From contig CANJQJ010000023.1 in the NCBI GenBank assembly GCA_947476425.1, positions 1 through 44,060 of the forward strand: a stretch of 44,060 bases of DNA, in the 5' to 3' direction. Shown piece by piece: positions 27,665 through 38,898 of this stretch; the first letter of the stretch is position 1; each line of letters starts with the position of its first letter. Origin of the DNA: Sphingomonadaceae bacterium. GTDB taxonomy: Bacteria > Pseudomonadota > Alphaproteobacteria > Sphingomonadales > Sphingomonadaceae. The translations under genes were made by a program, and so were the position numbers. The notes beneath the pieces are model-generated. The model worked only from the letters and a program-made list of their open reading frames with translations. It was not told the origin of the DNA and made no database searches.

Positions 27665-28105
27665 TCAAGCCGCCTGCGTCCACCGCCCCGCGTCATCCTG
27701 CTTCCAGAAGCGCCGTTCGATATCGTCGCGGTTGCCAAGGTCGCGCCAGGCTTCGCGTGCCTCGGCGATGCGGTCGTCGGCGAAGAACAGGAAGGCGCGT
27801 TCGAAATCGAGCGCTTCGTCACGCCAAATTCCGTCGGCGAGCGCGATGTTGCGCGCGCCGTTGAGCGCCCCCACCCCTTCAGCGATCAGGATCGGCTGGC
27901 GGGCCTCGTCGCCCTGCCCGGTCCGCCCGTGCGGCAGGAAGCTTTCGGGCCGGTAGTTCCAGAGGCAGGCATCGAGCCGACCGGCCAGCGGGTCGTCCTC
28001 GCAGACCACCAACAGCCGCCCCGCATCGCCGAGAATGCGCTCGGCGATGCGGGGCAGGACATTTTCGACGGAGGAGCCGGCGAGTTGGTAGAAATCAACC
28101 TTCAA
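27665..28105 (-). CDS. holC: DNA polymerase III subunit chi (TTG start)
   Basis: The 146-residue product begins with KVDFYQLAG after the start codon and contains LPRIAERILGDAGRLLVVCE and LWNYRPESFLPHG. These are hallmarks of HolC, which links the clamp loader to single-strand DNA-binding protein. No ATG fits. A TTG at 28103-28105 gives the family N-terminus with GGCGGA a few bases before it. The start lies inside the last codons of pepA (11-base overlap), so translation is probably coupled. The pepA-holC order is conserved in many proteobacteria. Confidence 0.88.
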   Translation of the reverse strand: MKVDFYQLAGSSVENVLPRIAERILGDAGRLLVVCEDDPLAGRLDACLWNYRPESFLPHGRTGQGDEARQPILIAEGVGALNGARNIALADGIWRDEALDFERAFLFFADDRIAEAREAWRDLGNRDDIERRFWKQDDAGRWTQAA

Positions 28106-29570
28106 AATTATCCGCCACGAAGCGATCGAGCAGGCGAACGCCATATCCGGTGGCACCCTTGTCCCACAGCGTGCCCGCCTTGGAGGTCCACACCGTTCCG
28201 GCAATGTCGAGATGCGCCCAGCGCACGCCATCATCGATGAAACGAGCAATGAACTGCGCTGCGGTGATCGAACCGCCTTCGCGCCCGCCGACATTCTTCA
28301 TGTCAGCAATCGGCGAATCGATCATCTTGTCGAATGCCTTGCCCATCGGCATCCGCCACAGCGGATCGCCCGAGGTCTTCGCTGCGGCGAGCAGCTGGTC
28401 GGCAAGCCCGTCGTCATTGGCGAACATGCCGGCATATTCATGGCCAAGCGAGATGATGATCGCGCCGGTGAGAGTCGCGAGATCGATGATCGTCTTGACC
28501 TTGTAGTTGCGCTGCAGCCAGGTGAGCGCGTCACACAGCACCAGCCGGCCCTCGGCATCGGTGTTGATCACCTCGACGGTCTGCCCCGACATCGTGGTGA
28601 CGACATCGCCCGGGCGCTGCGCCGTGCCGGATGGCATGTTCTCGACCAGCCCGCAGACGCCGATGACATTGGCCTTGGCCTTGCGCGTCGCCAGGGCTTT
28701 CATCGTGCCGACGACGGCGGCAGCACCGCCCATGTCCCACTTCATGTCTTCCATACCGCCGGCTGGCTTGATCGAGATGCCGCCGCTGTCGAACGTCACT
28801 CCCTTGCCGACGAGCGCGACTGGGTCGGCGCCTTCCGGCCCGCCATTCCAGCGCAACACCAGCAGGCGCGGTGGACGCGCCGAGCCCTGCGAGACGCCGA
28901 GCAGCGCGCCCATCCCGGCAGCGGTCATTGCTGCTTCGTCGAGCACCTGGATCTCGACGCCGAGCTCGGCGAGCGGACGGCAGCGTTCGACGAAGCTTTC
29001 CGGATAGAGGATGTTGGCCGGCTCGGTGACGAGTTCACGCGTGAAGGCGACACCCTCGGCGACAGGAACGAGGCGTTGCCAGGCATCCTCGCTCCCCTCC
29101 GGTGCATCGACGAGAATGATGTCGGTGAGGCTTGGCCGGGTCTTGGCGGTAAGCTTGGTGCGGTAGGTGTCCTGGCGCCAGCTGCGCAGCACCGCGCCGA
29201 AGGCGAGCCGCGCCGCCGTTTCCGCACTGGCGGAATCGGTCGCGCCGAATTCGACGGTGAGCACCGATTCGCCCGAGGTGAGCAGCTTGGCGACGAGTGC
29301 TGCGCCCGCTTTCTCGAAATCCTCGACATTGCCGTTCTTGCCAGTGCCGACGACCAGCACGCGAAGCACGCTATCGCCTTGCGGCGCGAGCAGTTCGGCG
29401 ATGCTTCCAGCCTCGCCTTCGAAGCGCGCCGCCAGGAACGCGCGGTCGATCAGCGCGCGCGGCACCGAAAGCAGCGTGGCAAGGCGATCCGGTGCTTCGG
29501 TGCCGCCCGAGGTCAGCAAGGCGGCGGCGGTGGCGGTGGAAGGACGCGCACTGGCAAAACGAACATGCAT
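28095..29570 (-). CDS. pepA: Leucyl aminopeptidase
   Basis: The 491-residue M17 metallopeptidase removes N-terminal residues from peptides in the cytosol. The C-terminal catalytic half has GKGVTFDSGGISIKPA with the catalytic Lys and metal ligand Asp. The family signature NTDAEGRLVLCD and MKWDMGGAAAV are also present. The ATG at 29570 (MHVRFASARP) was preferred over a GTG four codons earlier because AGGTG lies 9 bases upstream and the N-terminus fits relatives. It is first in the pepA-holC unit and divergent from lptD. Confidence 0.94.
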   Translation of the reverse strand: MHVRFASARPSTATAAALLTSGGTEAPDRLATLLSVPRALIDRAFLAARFEGEAGSIAELLAPQGDSVLRVLVVGTGKNGNVEDFEKAGAALVAKLLTSGESVLTVEFGATDSASAETAARLAFGAVLRSWRQDTYRTKLTAKTRPSLTDIILVDAPEGSEDAWQRLVPVAEGVAFTRELVTEPANILYPESFVERCRPLAELGVEIQVLDEAAMTAAGMGALLGVSQGSARPPRLLVLRWNGGPEGADPVALVGKGVTFDSGGISIKPAGGMEDMKWDMGGAAAVVGTMKALATRKAKANVIGVCGLVENMPSGTAQRPGDVVTTMSGQTVEVINTDAEGRLVLCDALTWLQRNYKVKTIIDLATLTGAIIISLGHEYAGMFANDDGLADQLLAAAKTSGDPLWRMPMGKAFDKMIDSPIADMKNVGGREGGSITAAQFIARFIDDGVRWAHLDIAGTVWTSKAGTLWDKGATGYGVRLLDRFVADNFEG

Positions 29571-29726
29571 GAAGGACTTCACCTTGTTGATCAGTGGAAA
29601 CTGCGATGTGCCTGTTTAGGCGATGACGCCGCCGGAGGCAAAGCCACCTCTCGACGATTGCAGACACGCGCCGCTAATGCGATAGGCGGCGTCAATCTGT
29701 CCTCAATCGGGAACGCCAACCTGACC

Positions 29727-31994
29727 GTGCTCACCAAAAAGCTGCTAGGCCTGGGCATGGCGCCCGCCGCGTTACTGGCGTGTTCCCCGGCGCATGCGCA
29801 GGAATCCCCGCCCGAACTCTCCCCGCCGTCGCTGACCACGCAGGTTCCGGTGATCCTGCCGGAAAAGGCAACCCCGACGGCTGCGCCAGACGATGTCGAT
29901 TTCAGTGCGGACGCGCTGAACTATGACAGCGAGGCCGACATCGTCACCGCCGAGGGCAATGTCCACATGACGCGCGACGGCAATCGCCTTCGCGCCGACA
30001 AGATCGTCTGGAATCGCAAGACCGGCGAGATATCGGCGTCGGGTACGGTCGCCGTGGTCAATCCAGGCGGCGACACCGCCTATGGCGATTCGGTTGTGCT
30101 GACCGATTCGCTCAAGGACGGCATCGTCGAGAACCTGTTGCTGGTGCTGGCCGACGGCGGCAGGCTCGTCGCACGCCATGGCGAGCGCAGGAACGGCGTC
30201 ACCACGCTCACCAATGCGGCTTACACGCCGTGTCACGTGACCGATGAGGATGGCTGCCCTCGCGAACCCGCGTGGAAGCTGACTGCGGTCCGCGTGATCC
30301 ATGATCCGGTCAAGCATCGCATCTACTACAAGGGCGCCCGGCTGAGCGTATTCGGAATGCCGCTGATCTGGCTGCCCGGGCTCTCGCACCCCGATGGCAG
30401 CGACCAGGCACGCACCGGCTTCCTCGTCCCCGACATTCGCTACACGCGGACCAACGGTATCGAGGCCACTGCAAATTATTACATGGCGCTCGCGCCGAAT
30501 CGCGATCTGACGCTAACGCCCCACGTCTATGAGAAGGTGCTGCCAGCGATCGAGGCGCATTATCGTGCGCTCTCCAGCCACGGCGCTTACGCCATCGGCG
30601 GGATGATCACCGCCAGCTCGCGGCTTCCGGAAACCACTGGCGGCCCGGTACTGACGACCGGGCGCGACATTCGCGGCTATATCGACGCGCACGGCACGTT
30701 CCAGCTCGATCGCTGGTGGACCCTGAGCGGATCGCTGCTGGCGGCATCGGACAAGACCTTCCTGCGGCGCTACGACATTTCCGATTCGGATCGCCTGCGC
30801 TCGACTCTCCAGCTCGAACGGATCGGCCAGCAAAGCTATTTCTCGATCGCCGGCTGGGCGACGCAGACGCTTCGCATCGGCGATCCCCAGAACCAGCAGC
30901 CGATCGCGCTGCCCGCCATCGATTATCGGCGGCGGATTGCCGATCCGCTGTTCGGCGGCCGAATCGAGCTGCAGGCCAACAGCCTCTCGCTGATCCGCAC
31001 CGCCGGGCAGGACACCGAGCGCGCCTTTGCCTCGTTGCGCTGGGACCTGCGCCGCCGGACTGCACTTGGCCAGGAAATCCAGCTGACGCTCTATGGGCGC
31101 GGCGATGTCTATCATACCGACGAAACGCTCAGCACGGCCACGGTCAGCTATCGCGGCAGCGAAGGCTGGAGCACCCGCGCGATCGGTGCCGCGGCGATCG
31201 ACATGCGCTGGCCCTTCGTCGGCCCGCTATTCGGCGGATCGCAGCGGATCACCCCGCGGGTCCAGCTGGTCGCAAGCCCGGCGACCAGCAACATGGACAT
31301 CCCCAACGAGGATGCCCGCTCGGTCGATCTCGAGGACAGCAACCTGTTCGCCCTCAACCGTTTCCCCGGCTATGATCGATGGGAAGACGGCAGCCGCATA
31401 ACCTATGGCTTCGAATGGGCGTTCGACCTTCCGACCTTCTCGATCGAGAGCATCATCGGCCAGAGCTACCGGCTCTCGCGCCAGGCGAGCATCCTGCCCA
31501 ACGGCACCGGCTTATCCGACCATCTTTCCGACATCGTCGGCCGAACCACGATACGCTGGCGCGATTTCATCGCACTCACCCATCGCTATCGGATCGACAA
31601 GGATAATGGCTCGATCCGCCGTAACGAGATCAACGCCACGGTCGGCAGCCGCAAGACCTACGTGACGGTCGGCTATCTCCGTCTCAACCGCGACATCGAT
31701 ACCGCGATCGAGGATTTGCGCGATCGCGAGGAGATCCAGTTGGCCGGGCGCATCCAGATCGCCCGCTACTGGTCGCTGTTCGGATCGACCGTGATCGACC
31801 TCACCGATCAGCACGAGGATCCAACTTCGCAGGCGGACGGCTATGATCCGGTACGGCATCGCATCGAGCTGCTTTACGAGGACGACTGTTTCCAGCTCGG
31901 TCTTTCATGGCGTCACGACTATGAGCTGACCGGCGATGCGCGGCGTGGCGACAGCTTCCGCATACGGCTGGCCTTCAAGAACCTTGGGCGTTAA
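29727..31994 (+). CDS. lptD: LPS-assembly protein LptD
   Basis: The 755-residue outer-membrane protein inserts lipopolysaccharide into the outer leaflet. After a signal peptide ending SPAHAQE it has an OstA/LptA-like N-domain (about residues 50-160: VTAEGNVHMTRDGNRLRADK). A large beta-barrel follows. Cysteines in TPCHVTDEDGC and near the C-terminus (EDDCFQL) are placed so that disulfides could join the domains, as in E. coli. The start is uncertain. GTG at 29727 gives MLTKKLLGLGMAPAALLA, a good signal peptide. The frame stays open far upstream, but that part is antisense to pepA. It leads lptD-surA-pdxA-rsmA. Confidence 0.9.
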   Translation: MLTKKLLGLGMAPAALLACSPAHAQESPPELSPPSLTTQVPVILPEKATPTAAPDDVDFSADALNYDSEADIVTAEGNVHMTRDGNRLRADKIVWNRKTGEISASGTVAVVNPGGDTAYGDSVVLTDSLKDGIVENLLLVLADGGRLVARHGERRNGVTTLTNAAYTPCHVTDEDGCPREPAWKLTAVRVIHDPVKHRIYYKGARLSVFGMPLIWLPGLSHPDGSDQARTGFLVPDIRYTRTNGIEATANYYMALAPNRDLTLTPHVYEKVLPAIEAHYRALSSHGAYAIGGMITASSRLPETTGGPVLTTGRDIRGYIDAHGTFQLDRWWTLSGSLLAASDKTFLRRYDISDSDRLRSTLQLERIGQQSYFSIAGWATQTLRIGDPQNQQPIALPAIDYRRRIADPLFGGRIELQANSLSLIRTAGQDTERAFASLRWDLRRRTALGQEIQLTLYGRGDVYHTDETLSTATVSYRGSEGWSTRAIGAAAIDMRWPFVGPLFGGSQRITPRVQLVASPATSNMDIPNEDARSVDLEDSNLFALNRFPGYDRWEDGSRITYGFEWAFDLPTFSIESIIGQSYRLSRQASILPNGTGLSDHLSDIVGRTTIRWRDFIALTHRYRIDKDNGSIRRNEINATVGSRKTYVTVGYLRLNRDIDTAIEDLRDREEIQLAGRIQIARYWSLFGSTVIDLTDQHEDPTSQADGYDPVRHRIELLYEDDCFQLGLSWRHDYELTGDARRGDSFRIRLAFKNLGR

Positions 31995-32071
31995 CGGTCG
32001 AACCCGAATGCGACATGGCGCCACGACTCATGTACGGGCGCGCGCCCTTGCCGTTGTCGGGTTTCGACCGT
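31994..32071. other. Inverted repeat in the lptD-surA gap
   Basis: ACGGTCGAACCCGA, starting at the lptD stop, pairs with TCGGGTTTCGACCGT (32057-32071) with one bulge. The enclosed segment contains GGGCGCGCGCCC (32036-32047), itself a palindrome. There is no T-run, so this is not a simple terminator. It may be an RNA processing or stability element between two cistrons. Confidence 0.5.
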
Positions 32072-32132
32072 AAGCGTGCGTTCAGCGGGGCGTTGATAGG
32101 CGCACGAATATATCTTTTTGGAGAAGCTGCGG

Positions 32133-33512
32133 GTGACATCAATCGTGAAAGGCGCCAGCCGTCGTCGGCAGTTGAGCCGCGGCCTGGCCGGAGTGATCGC
32201 TACCGGGCTCGGCATCGCAATTTCATTCGCAGCACTCGCCCAGACCGTGGACGACAGCGCGGGTTCCTCCGCCGACGTGCTCAAGCTGCCTTCGGAGATG
32301 ACAGTGTTCGGCAAAGTCGATCCGTCGATCCACAAGGCAACCGCGATCATCAACGGCACGATCATCACGGATACCGACATCGACCAGCGCCTCGCGCTGA
32401 TCCAGGTCGCCAATGGCGGTCGAATCCAGGGCGAGGAATTGCAGCGAATCCGGCTTCAGGTGCTGCGCAACCTCATCGACGAAACGCTGCAGATCCAGGA
32501 AGCCAAGGCCAACGAGATCACCGTCTCGCCCGAGGAAATCGACCAGACCTTCGCGCGCGTGTCAGGCAATTTCAAGCGTAGCCCGACCGATTTTACCGCC
32601 TATCTTCGCACCGTCGGCTCATCCGCCGCATCGATGAAGCGCCAGATCGAGGGCGAACTCGCCTGGCGTCGGCTGCTCGGCCGCCGTGTCGAGCCGTTCA
32701 TCAGCGTCGGCGAGGATGAAGTCCATGCGGTGATCAACCGGCTGAATGCGCAGAAGGGCTCCACCGAATATCATATCGGCGAGATCTTCCTGTCAGCGAC
32801 GCCGGCGACGATGGAAGAGTCGCGCGCGAATGCGATGAAGATCATCGAGCAGCTCCAGAAGGGCGCTTCCTTCGCGGCCTATGCCCGCCAGTTTTCCGAA
32901 GCTTCCACGGCCGCGGTCGGCGGCGATCTCGGCTGGGTGCGCGGCGAGCAATTGCCCGCTGAAATCAACACCGTGGCCACGTCGATGGATACCGGCCAGA
33001 TCAGCGCTCCCATTTCGATCCCCGGCGGTTTCTCGATCATCGTGATGGTGGACAAGCGCCAGGTGCTGACCGCCGATCCGCGCGATGCATTGCTGTCGCT
33101 CAAGCAGATATCGATCAAGTTCCCCGCAGGCTCGAGCGAGGCCGATGCGGCACCGAAGGTCGAAAGCTTCGCCAAGATGGTCCAGAAGATAAACGGTTGC
33201 GGCACCGTCGCCGACATAGCGGCGACCGTTAACGCCGACGTTGTCGACAACGACCAGGTCAAGATTCGCGATTTGCCGGCCCAGCTCCAGCAGATCATGC
33301 TCGCCCTCCAGGTTGGCCAGGCAACACCGCCGTTCGGATCGCTTGCCGATGGCGTTCGCTCGCTGGTGATCTGCGGTCGCGACGATCCGCAGGCGGCAAA
33401 TGGCCCCTCCTACGACCAGATCTATGCCCAGATGGAAGAAGAGCGCGTCAATCGTCGTGCGCGCCGCTATCTCCGCGATCTTCGCCGCGACGCAGTGGTC
33501 GAATATCGATGA
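32133..33512 (+). CDS. surA: Periplasmic chaperone/prolyl isomerase SurA
   Basis: The 459-residue protein has a basic N-terminus, a signal sequence ending AALAQ, a SurA N-terminal helical domain, and one clear parvulin domain (YHIGEIFLSA...ASFAAYARQFSE, then GGDLGWVRGEQLP). It escorts outer-membrane proteins through the periplasm. The start is GTG at 32133 with GGAGAAG 6 bases upstream. A TTG at 32118 overlaps that ribosome site and is less likely. The stop overlaps the pdxA start as ATGA. Confidence 0.9.
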   Translation: MTSIVKGASRRRQLSRGLAGVIATGLGIAISFAALAQTVDDSAGSSADVLKLPSEMTVFGKVDPSIHKATAIINGTIITDTDIDQRLALIQVANGGRIQGEELQRIRLQVLRNLIDETLQIQEAKANEITVSPEEIDQTFARVSGNFKRSPTDFTAYLRTVGSSAASMKRQIEGELAWRRLLGRRVEPFISVGEDEVHAVINRLNAQKGSTEYHIGEIFLSATPATMEESRANAMKIIEQLQKGASFAAYARQFSEASTAAVGGDLGWVRGEQLPAEINTVATSMDTGQISAPISIPGGFSIIVMVDKRQVLTADPRDALLSLKQISIKFPAGSSEADAAPKVESFAKMVQKINGCGTVADIAATVNADVVDNDQVKIRDLPAQLQQIMLALQVGQATPPFGSLADGVRSLVICGRDDPQAANGPSYDQIYAQMEEERVNRRARRYLRDLRRDAVVEYR

Positions 33513-34501
33513 GCCCGATCGCGGTCTCGCTCGGTGATCCCTCCGGGATCGGTCCCGAGGTGATCGCCAAGGCCTGGGCCGCGCGCGAGACGAACGATCT
33601 CAAACCCTTTTTCGCGGTCGGCGATCGACGTTCGATCGAAGTCGTCTGGGACGGCCCGATCGCCCTGATCGTCGATCCCGACCAGACGGCTTCGCAGTTC
33701 GGCGATGCGCTGCCGATCATGCAGATCGACGATGCCGACGACATCGTGCCCGGCGAGCCCAATATGTCCGGCGCGCGCTGCGCGCTCAACGCTCTCGAAA
33801 TTGCCGTCGGACTGACTCGATCCGGCGCGGCGAGTGCGCTGGTGACCGGGCCGGTCGCGAAAGCGCAGCTTTATGCCGCTGGCTTCACGCATCCCGGGCA
33901 GACCGAGTTCATTGCCGAACGCTGCGGGGTTTCGCCCTCGAATGTCGCGATGATGCTGGTCGGGCCTGACCTGCGGACGGTGCCCGTCACCATCCATGTG
34001 CCGTTTGCCGAAGTATTGTCGCACCTCAGCCCCGAGATGATCATGGCGCGGATACGGGCGACCGAACGAGGACTGATCCGCAATTTCGGCATAGCACGAC
34101 CCCGAATCGCGATAGCGGGCCTCAACCCTCATGCCGGCGAGGGCGGCGCGCTCGGCCGCGAGGAGATCGAACTGATCCAGCCGGCAATCGACCAGCTGGT
34201 TTCCGAGGGCATGGATGTCGTCGGGCCGCTGGCGGCTGACACGATGTTCCATGCCCGCGCCCGCGCTTTGTATGACGCTGCGGTCTGCCTCTATCACGAT
34301 CAGGCGCTGATCCCGATCAAGACACTGTATTTCGATGAGGGCGTCAACATGACGCTCGGGCTGCCGATCGTGCGTACTGCGCCCGATCATGGCACCGCCT
34401 TTGCCCTTGCCGGCAAGAACATGGCCGAGCCCGGCGCGATGATCGCTGCAATCCGCGTGGCCGCCGAATGCGCCGAACAGCGGGCGACGAACATCGGATG
34501 A
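33509..34501 (+). CDS. pdxA: 4-hydroxythreonine-4-phosphate dehydrogenase PdxA
   Basis: The 330-residue enzyme oxidises 4-phosphohydroxy-L-threonine in pyridoxal phosphate synthesis. Family motifs are VSLGDPSGIGPEV, VTGPVAK, HPGQTEFIAERCG, GLNPHAGEGGALG and LYHDQALIPIKTL. The metal-binding histidines are within these. The ATG overlaps the surA stop, so translation is coupled. The order surA-pdxA-rsmA is the same as in E. coli. Confidence 0.96.
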   Translation: MSPIAVSLGDPSGIGPEVIAKAWAARETNDLKPFFAVGDRRSIEVVWDGPIALIVDPDQTASQFGDALPIMQIDDADDIVPGEPNMSGARCALNALEIAVGLTRSGAASALVTGPVAKAQLYAAGFTHPGQTEFIAERCGVSPSNVAMMLVGPDLRTVPVTIHVPFAEVLSHLSPEMIMARIRATERGLIRNFGIARPRIAIAGLNPHAGEGGALGREEIELIQPAIDQLVSEGMDVVGPLAADTMFHARARALYDAAVCLYHDQALIPIKTLYFDEGVNMTLGLPIVRTAPDHGTAFALAGKNMAEPGAMIAAIRVAAECAEQRATNIG

Positions 34502-34534
34502 GCGGACGCCTTCGGTCTTTCCGGCATCCCGCAA

Positions 34535-35368
34535 ATGTCGGCTGATGTCCCCCTTCCCCCACTTCGAGAGATAATCGCGCGGCATGGCCTCAGCGCGAGC
34601 AAGGCGCTCGGCCAGAATTTCCTGCTCGATGGCCAGCTGCTCGATCGAATCGCGCGCGTGCCCGGGCCGTTGGAAGGCGAAACCGTCTATGAAGTCGGGC
34701 CCGGGCCGGGCGGACTGACCCGCGCGTTGCTCGGTGCCGGCGCCAGGGTCGTCGCGGTCGAGCGCGATCGGCGATGCCTGCCGGCGCTGGCCGAACTCGC
34801 CGAACATTTCCCCGGCCAGCTCCGCCTTATCGAAGGCGACGCCATGGCGATCGACGAGCAGGCAGAGGTCGGCGCGGGCGCGCATATCGTCTCGAACCTC
34901 CCCTATAACGTCGGCACCGCCTTGCTGGTTCGGTGGCTGATGACCGAGAAATGGCCGCCCTGGTGGCGTTCGCTGACGCTCATGTTCCAGAAGGAAGTTG
35001 CCGAACGAATCGTCGCGAAGGCGGATGGCGATGCCTATGGCCGGCTGGCGGTGCTCGCGCAGTGGCGCTGCGAAGCGAAAATCGCGTTCGGGGTTCATCG
35101 CTCGGCCTTCGTACCGCCGCCCAAGGTCATGTCGGCAGTCGTCCATATCCGCCCGATCGCCGCGCCCGAGGGGGTGACTCCCGCAATGCTGGAGCGGGTG
35201 ACTGGAGCCGCCTTCGGCCAGCGGCGCAAGATGCTGCGGCAGAGCCTCAAATCGGTCCCGGGCGCACTCGAAGCGCTCGCCGCACTGGGGATCGATCCAT
35301 CACGACGCGCGGAAACGCTAGAGGTCGGCGATTTCGTGGCGATTGCGAAGGTGTTGGGCCAGGGCTGA
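34535..35368 (+). CDS. rsmA: 16S rRNA dimethyladenosine transferase RsmA (KsgA)
   Basis: The 277-residue enzyme dimethylates two adjacent adenosines near the 3' end of 16S rRNA in late 30S assembly. Motifs are [10 protein letters not shown], the SAM loop [15 protein letters not shown], the catalytic [12 protein letters not shown], and [12 protein letters not shown]. The length is normal. It starts 33 bases after pdxA and ends the operon. A CGTCATCCC-family repeat and the convergent TPR gene follow. Confidence 0.96.
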   Translation: MSADVPLPPLREIIARHGLSASKALGQNFLLDGQLLDRIARVPGPLEGETVYEVGPGPGGLTRALLGAGARVVAVERDRRCLPALAELAEHFPGQLRLIEGDAMAIDEQAEVGAGAHIVSNLPYNVGTALLVRWLMTEKWPPWWRSLTLMFQKEVAERIVAKADGDAYGRLAVLAQWRCEAKIAFGVHRSAFVPPPKVMSAVVHIRPIAAPEGVTPAMLERVTGAAFGQRRKMLRQSLKSVPGALEALAALGIDPSRRAETLEVGDFVAIAKVLGQG

Positions 35369-35414
35369 GGCGGGTGTCGCCATCGCGACGCTTGGATCGT
35401 CACCCATCCCTCTT

Positions 35415-35504
35415 CGTTATTCCCGCGAAGGCGGGAATCTATCACCAGACCTTACGTCTGGAGGCAGCCTCAGGGGATGGATTCCCGCTTTCGCGGGAAT
35501 GACG
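35415..35504. repeat. Intergenic inverted repeat, CGTCATCCC family, divergent copy 4
   Basis: The outer arms are CGTTATTCCCGCGAAGGCGGG and its complement CCCGCTTTCGCGGGAATGACG. The inner part has CCAGACCTTACGTCTGG, a second small hairpin. It sits between the convergent 3' ends of rsmA and the TPR gene. It is a variant of the family with an altered core. Confidence 0.75.
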
Positions 35505-35511
35505 AGTTAGC

Positions 35512-36036
35512 CTAAGGCTTGGTCGTCGCCGGCGCTTCGCCCTTTTGCGGGACCTTCGTTGCCGCATCGGCAGTCACGACGGCGGGCGCGCCCTTGGCGA
35601 TTACCGCAGCGAGGGTCTTGGCCGGGGCGCATTCGACGCGGCAGAGTGTCTTGATCTTCGCCAGATTCTGCTTGGCGCGTTCGACCGCGCCCTTTTCGAC
35701 CATCGCTTCGCCCTGCCCGGCAAGTGCCGCGACATCGTTGGGCTCGATCGCGAGTGCCTCGAAATAGAGTCGGATCGCCTTGCCCTGCAGGCCCTGCGCC
35801 CGTGCAACCTCACCCATCGCGACGAACGCGGCACGGTTGCGCGGATCGACCGCGAGCGCGGTTTCGAGGACATCGTTGGCGCCATTCAGATCGCCGGACT
35901 TGCGCAGGGATTCGGCCTGCGCGACCAGCGCCATCGATCGCGGATCGATCTGGCTATCGGGCTTTTGGGTGAGCCCGCTGCTCGAAACCGCGGCAAGCGT
36001 GAGCGATAGTACGACTGCAATGGGCGCGAAACGCAT
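35512..36036 (-). CDS. Exported TPR protein, hypothetical
   Basis: The 174-residue product has a signal peptide ([20 protein letters not shown]). About two to three TPR repeats follow ([54 protein letters not shown]), then a Cys pair in [10 protein letters not shown] and an Ala/Thr/Pro tail. It should be periplasmic and bind a protein partner. The ATG at 36036 has GGAG 6-7 bases upstream, and longer frames add non-signal residues. It is 32 bases downstream of the RsmB-like gene and is probably co-transcribed. I do not recognise a named function. Confidence 0.78.
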   Translation of the reverse strand: MRFAPIAVVLSLTLAAVSSSGLTQKPDSQIDPRSMALVAQAESLRKSGDLNGANDVLETALAVDPRNRAAFVAMGEVARAQGLQGKAIRLYFEALAIEPNDVAALAGQGEAMVEKGAVERAKQNLAKIKTLCRVECAPAKTLAAVIAKGAPAVVTADAATKVPQKGEAPATTKP

Positions 36037-36068
36037 CAAGAGCTCCAGAAATCTGCTTTGGGACGGCT

Positions 36069-37187
36069 TTAGCATGACCGCCGGAGGCACGCGATGAAAA
36101 ACCCGTCGGTTCCGTCGGATGCAGGGGTAAGCGTTCGCGCGGGTACGTCGAGACGCCATTCGGGATGCGCGGCGAGAAAGGCATCGACCTGCACGCGGCC
36201 CTCTTCTGGAAGCAGCGAGCAGACTGCATAGACCAGCAAGCCGTCGGGTTTGACCAGATTCGCGCCGATATCGAGCACCCGCGCTTGCAGCGCCATCAGC
36301 CGGTCGATCCGGGCGGGCGTCAGGCGCCAGCGCGCTTCAGGGTTGCGCCGCCAGGTCCCGGTGCCCGAACAGGGCGCATCGACGAGAACGATGTCGGCCG
36401 CGATATCCGCAAGCGCCTCGGCTTCGCGACCGGGATCGAGCAGGATTGTCTCGATGCGGGTTGCCCCTGCCCGTTCGGCGCGGGGCTGGAGGCGCGACAA
36501 TCGCGAACGATCGACGTCGCAGGCGATCAGCCGGCCCTTGTTCTGCATCATCGCGGCGAGCGCGAGGGTCTTGCCCCCGGCGCCAGCGCAGAGGTCGACG
36601 ACGGTCATCCCCGGCGCGGCATCGGTCGCGAGCGCGATCAGCTGGCTGCCCTCATCCTGCACCTCGACGAGTCCCTCGGCGATATCGATCGGGACTGGCT
36701 CGGCAAATCTTATGCCGTCGGGCGAATATGGCGTCGGCGTGGCGTTCGGGAACAGCGCGAGCACGTCCGCGCGAGTCGCCTTGAGCCGGTTGACTCGCAG
36801 GTCGAGCGGCGCCCGGTCGAGCAAGCCGGAAAGCTCGCCGAGTTTCTCGACAAGCCAGCGCGGCGCTATCCCTGCCGGGGCTACCGGTTCGTCGGGCGAA
36901 ATCGGCGCAGGGCAATTGTTCGCCCCATTGAACAGCGCTACCAGCGCGGCGTCCTCGCTCGCGAGCCCGATCATCGCGGCGCGCCCGCTTGCCGGAATTT
37001 CGCCAGCCCGCCGGATCGCCGCATAGACCAGCTCGCGAACGCCGCGACGGTCCTTCGACCCGGCATAGCGGCGTGTCGTGAAATAGCGCGCGATCAGCGT
37101 GTCGGCAGCGGCACCGTTTTCATGGGCCGCCACGATAATCTGGTCGAGCAGCTCGATCGCGGCTTGGACTCGTGCCGCGGGTGTCAT
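36069..37187 (-). CDS. RsmB/NOP-family RNA (cytosine-5) methyltransferase
   Basis: The 372-residue protein has an N-terminal helical domain and a C-terminal SAM-dependent domain. [15 protein letters not shown] is the SAM loop. [15 protein letters not shown] and [10 protein letters not shown] carry the two cysteines used by m5C methyltransferases. It resembles RsmB, but an NusB-type RNA-binding half is not obvious, so I leave the symbol blank. It lies six bases after guaB and before the TPR gene. The run looks like one operon. Confidence 0.87.
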   Translation of the reverse strand: MTPAARVQAAIELLDQIIVAAHENGAAADTLIARYFTTRRYAGSKDRRGVRELVYAAIRRAGEIPASGRAAMIGLASEDAALVALFNGANNCPAPISPDEPVAPAGIAPRWLVEKLGELSGLLDRAPLDLRVNRLKATRADVLALFPNATPTPYSPDGIRFAEPVPIDIAEGLVEVQDEGSQLIALATDAAPGMTVVDLCAGAGGKTLALAAMMQNKGRLIACDVDRSRLSRLQPRAERAGATRIETILLDPGREAEALADIAADIVLVDAPCSGTGTWRRNPEARWRLTPARIDRLMALQARVLDIGANLVKPDGLLVYAVCSLLPEEGRVQVDAFLAAHPEWRLDVPARTLTPASDGTDGFFIACLRRSC

Positions 37188-37193
37188 TCGCCC

Positions 37194-38879
<1,686 letters not shown>

Positions 38880-38898
38880 TTAAAGCGGCGCCCCCCCC

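Noticed and set aside
28212-29726. Long plus-strand open frame continuous with lptD
   Set aside because: It is antisense to pepA, His/Arg-rich and has no signal peptide. The lptD signal peptide starts only near 29727.
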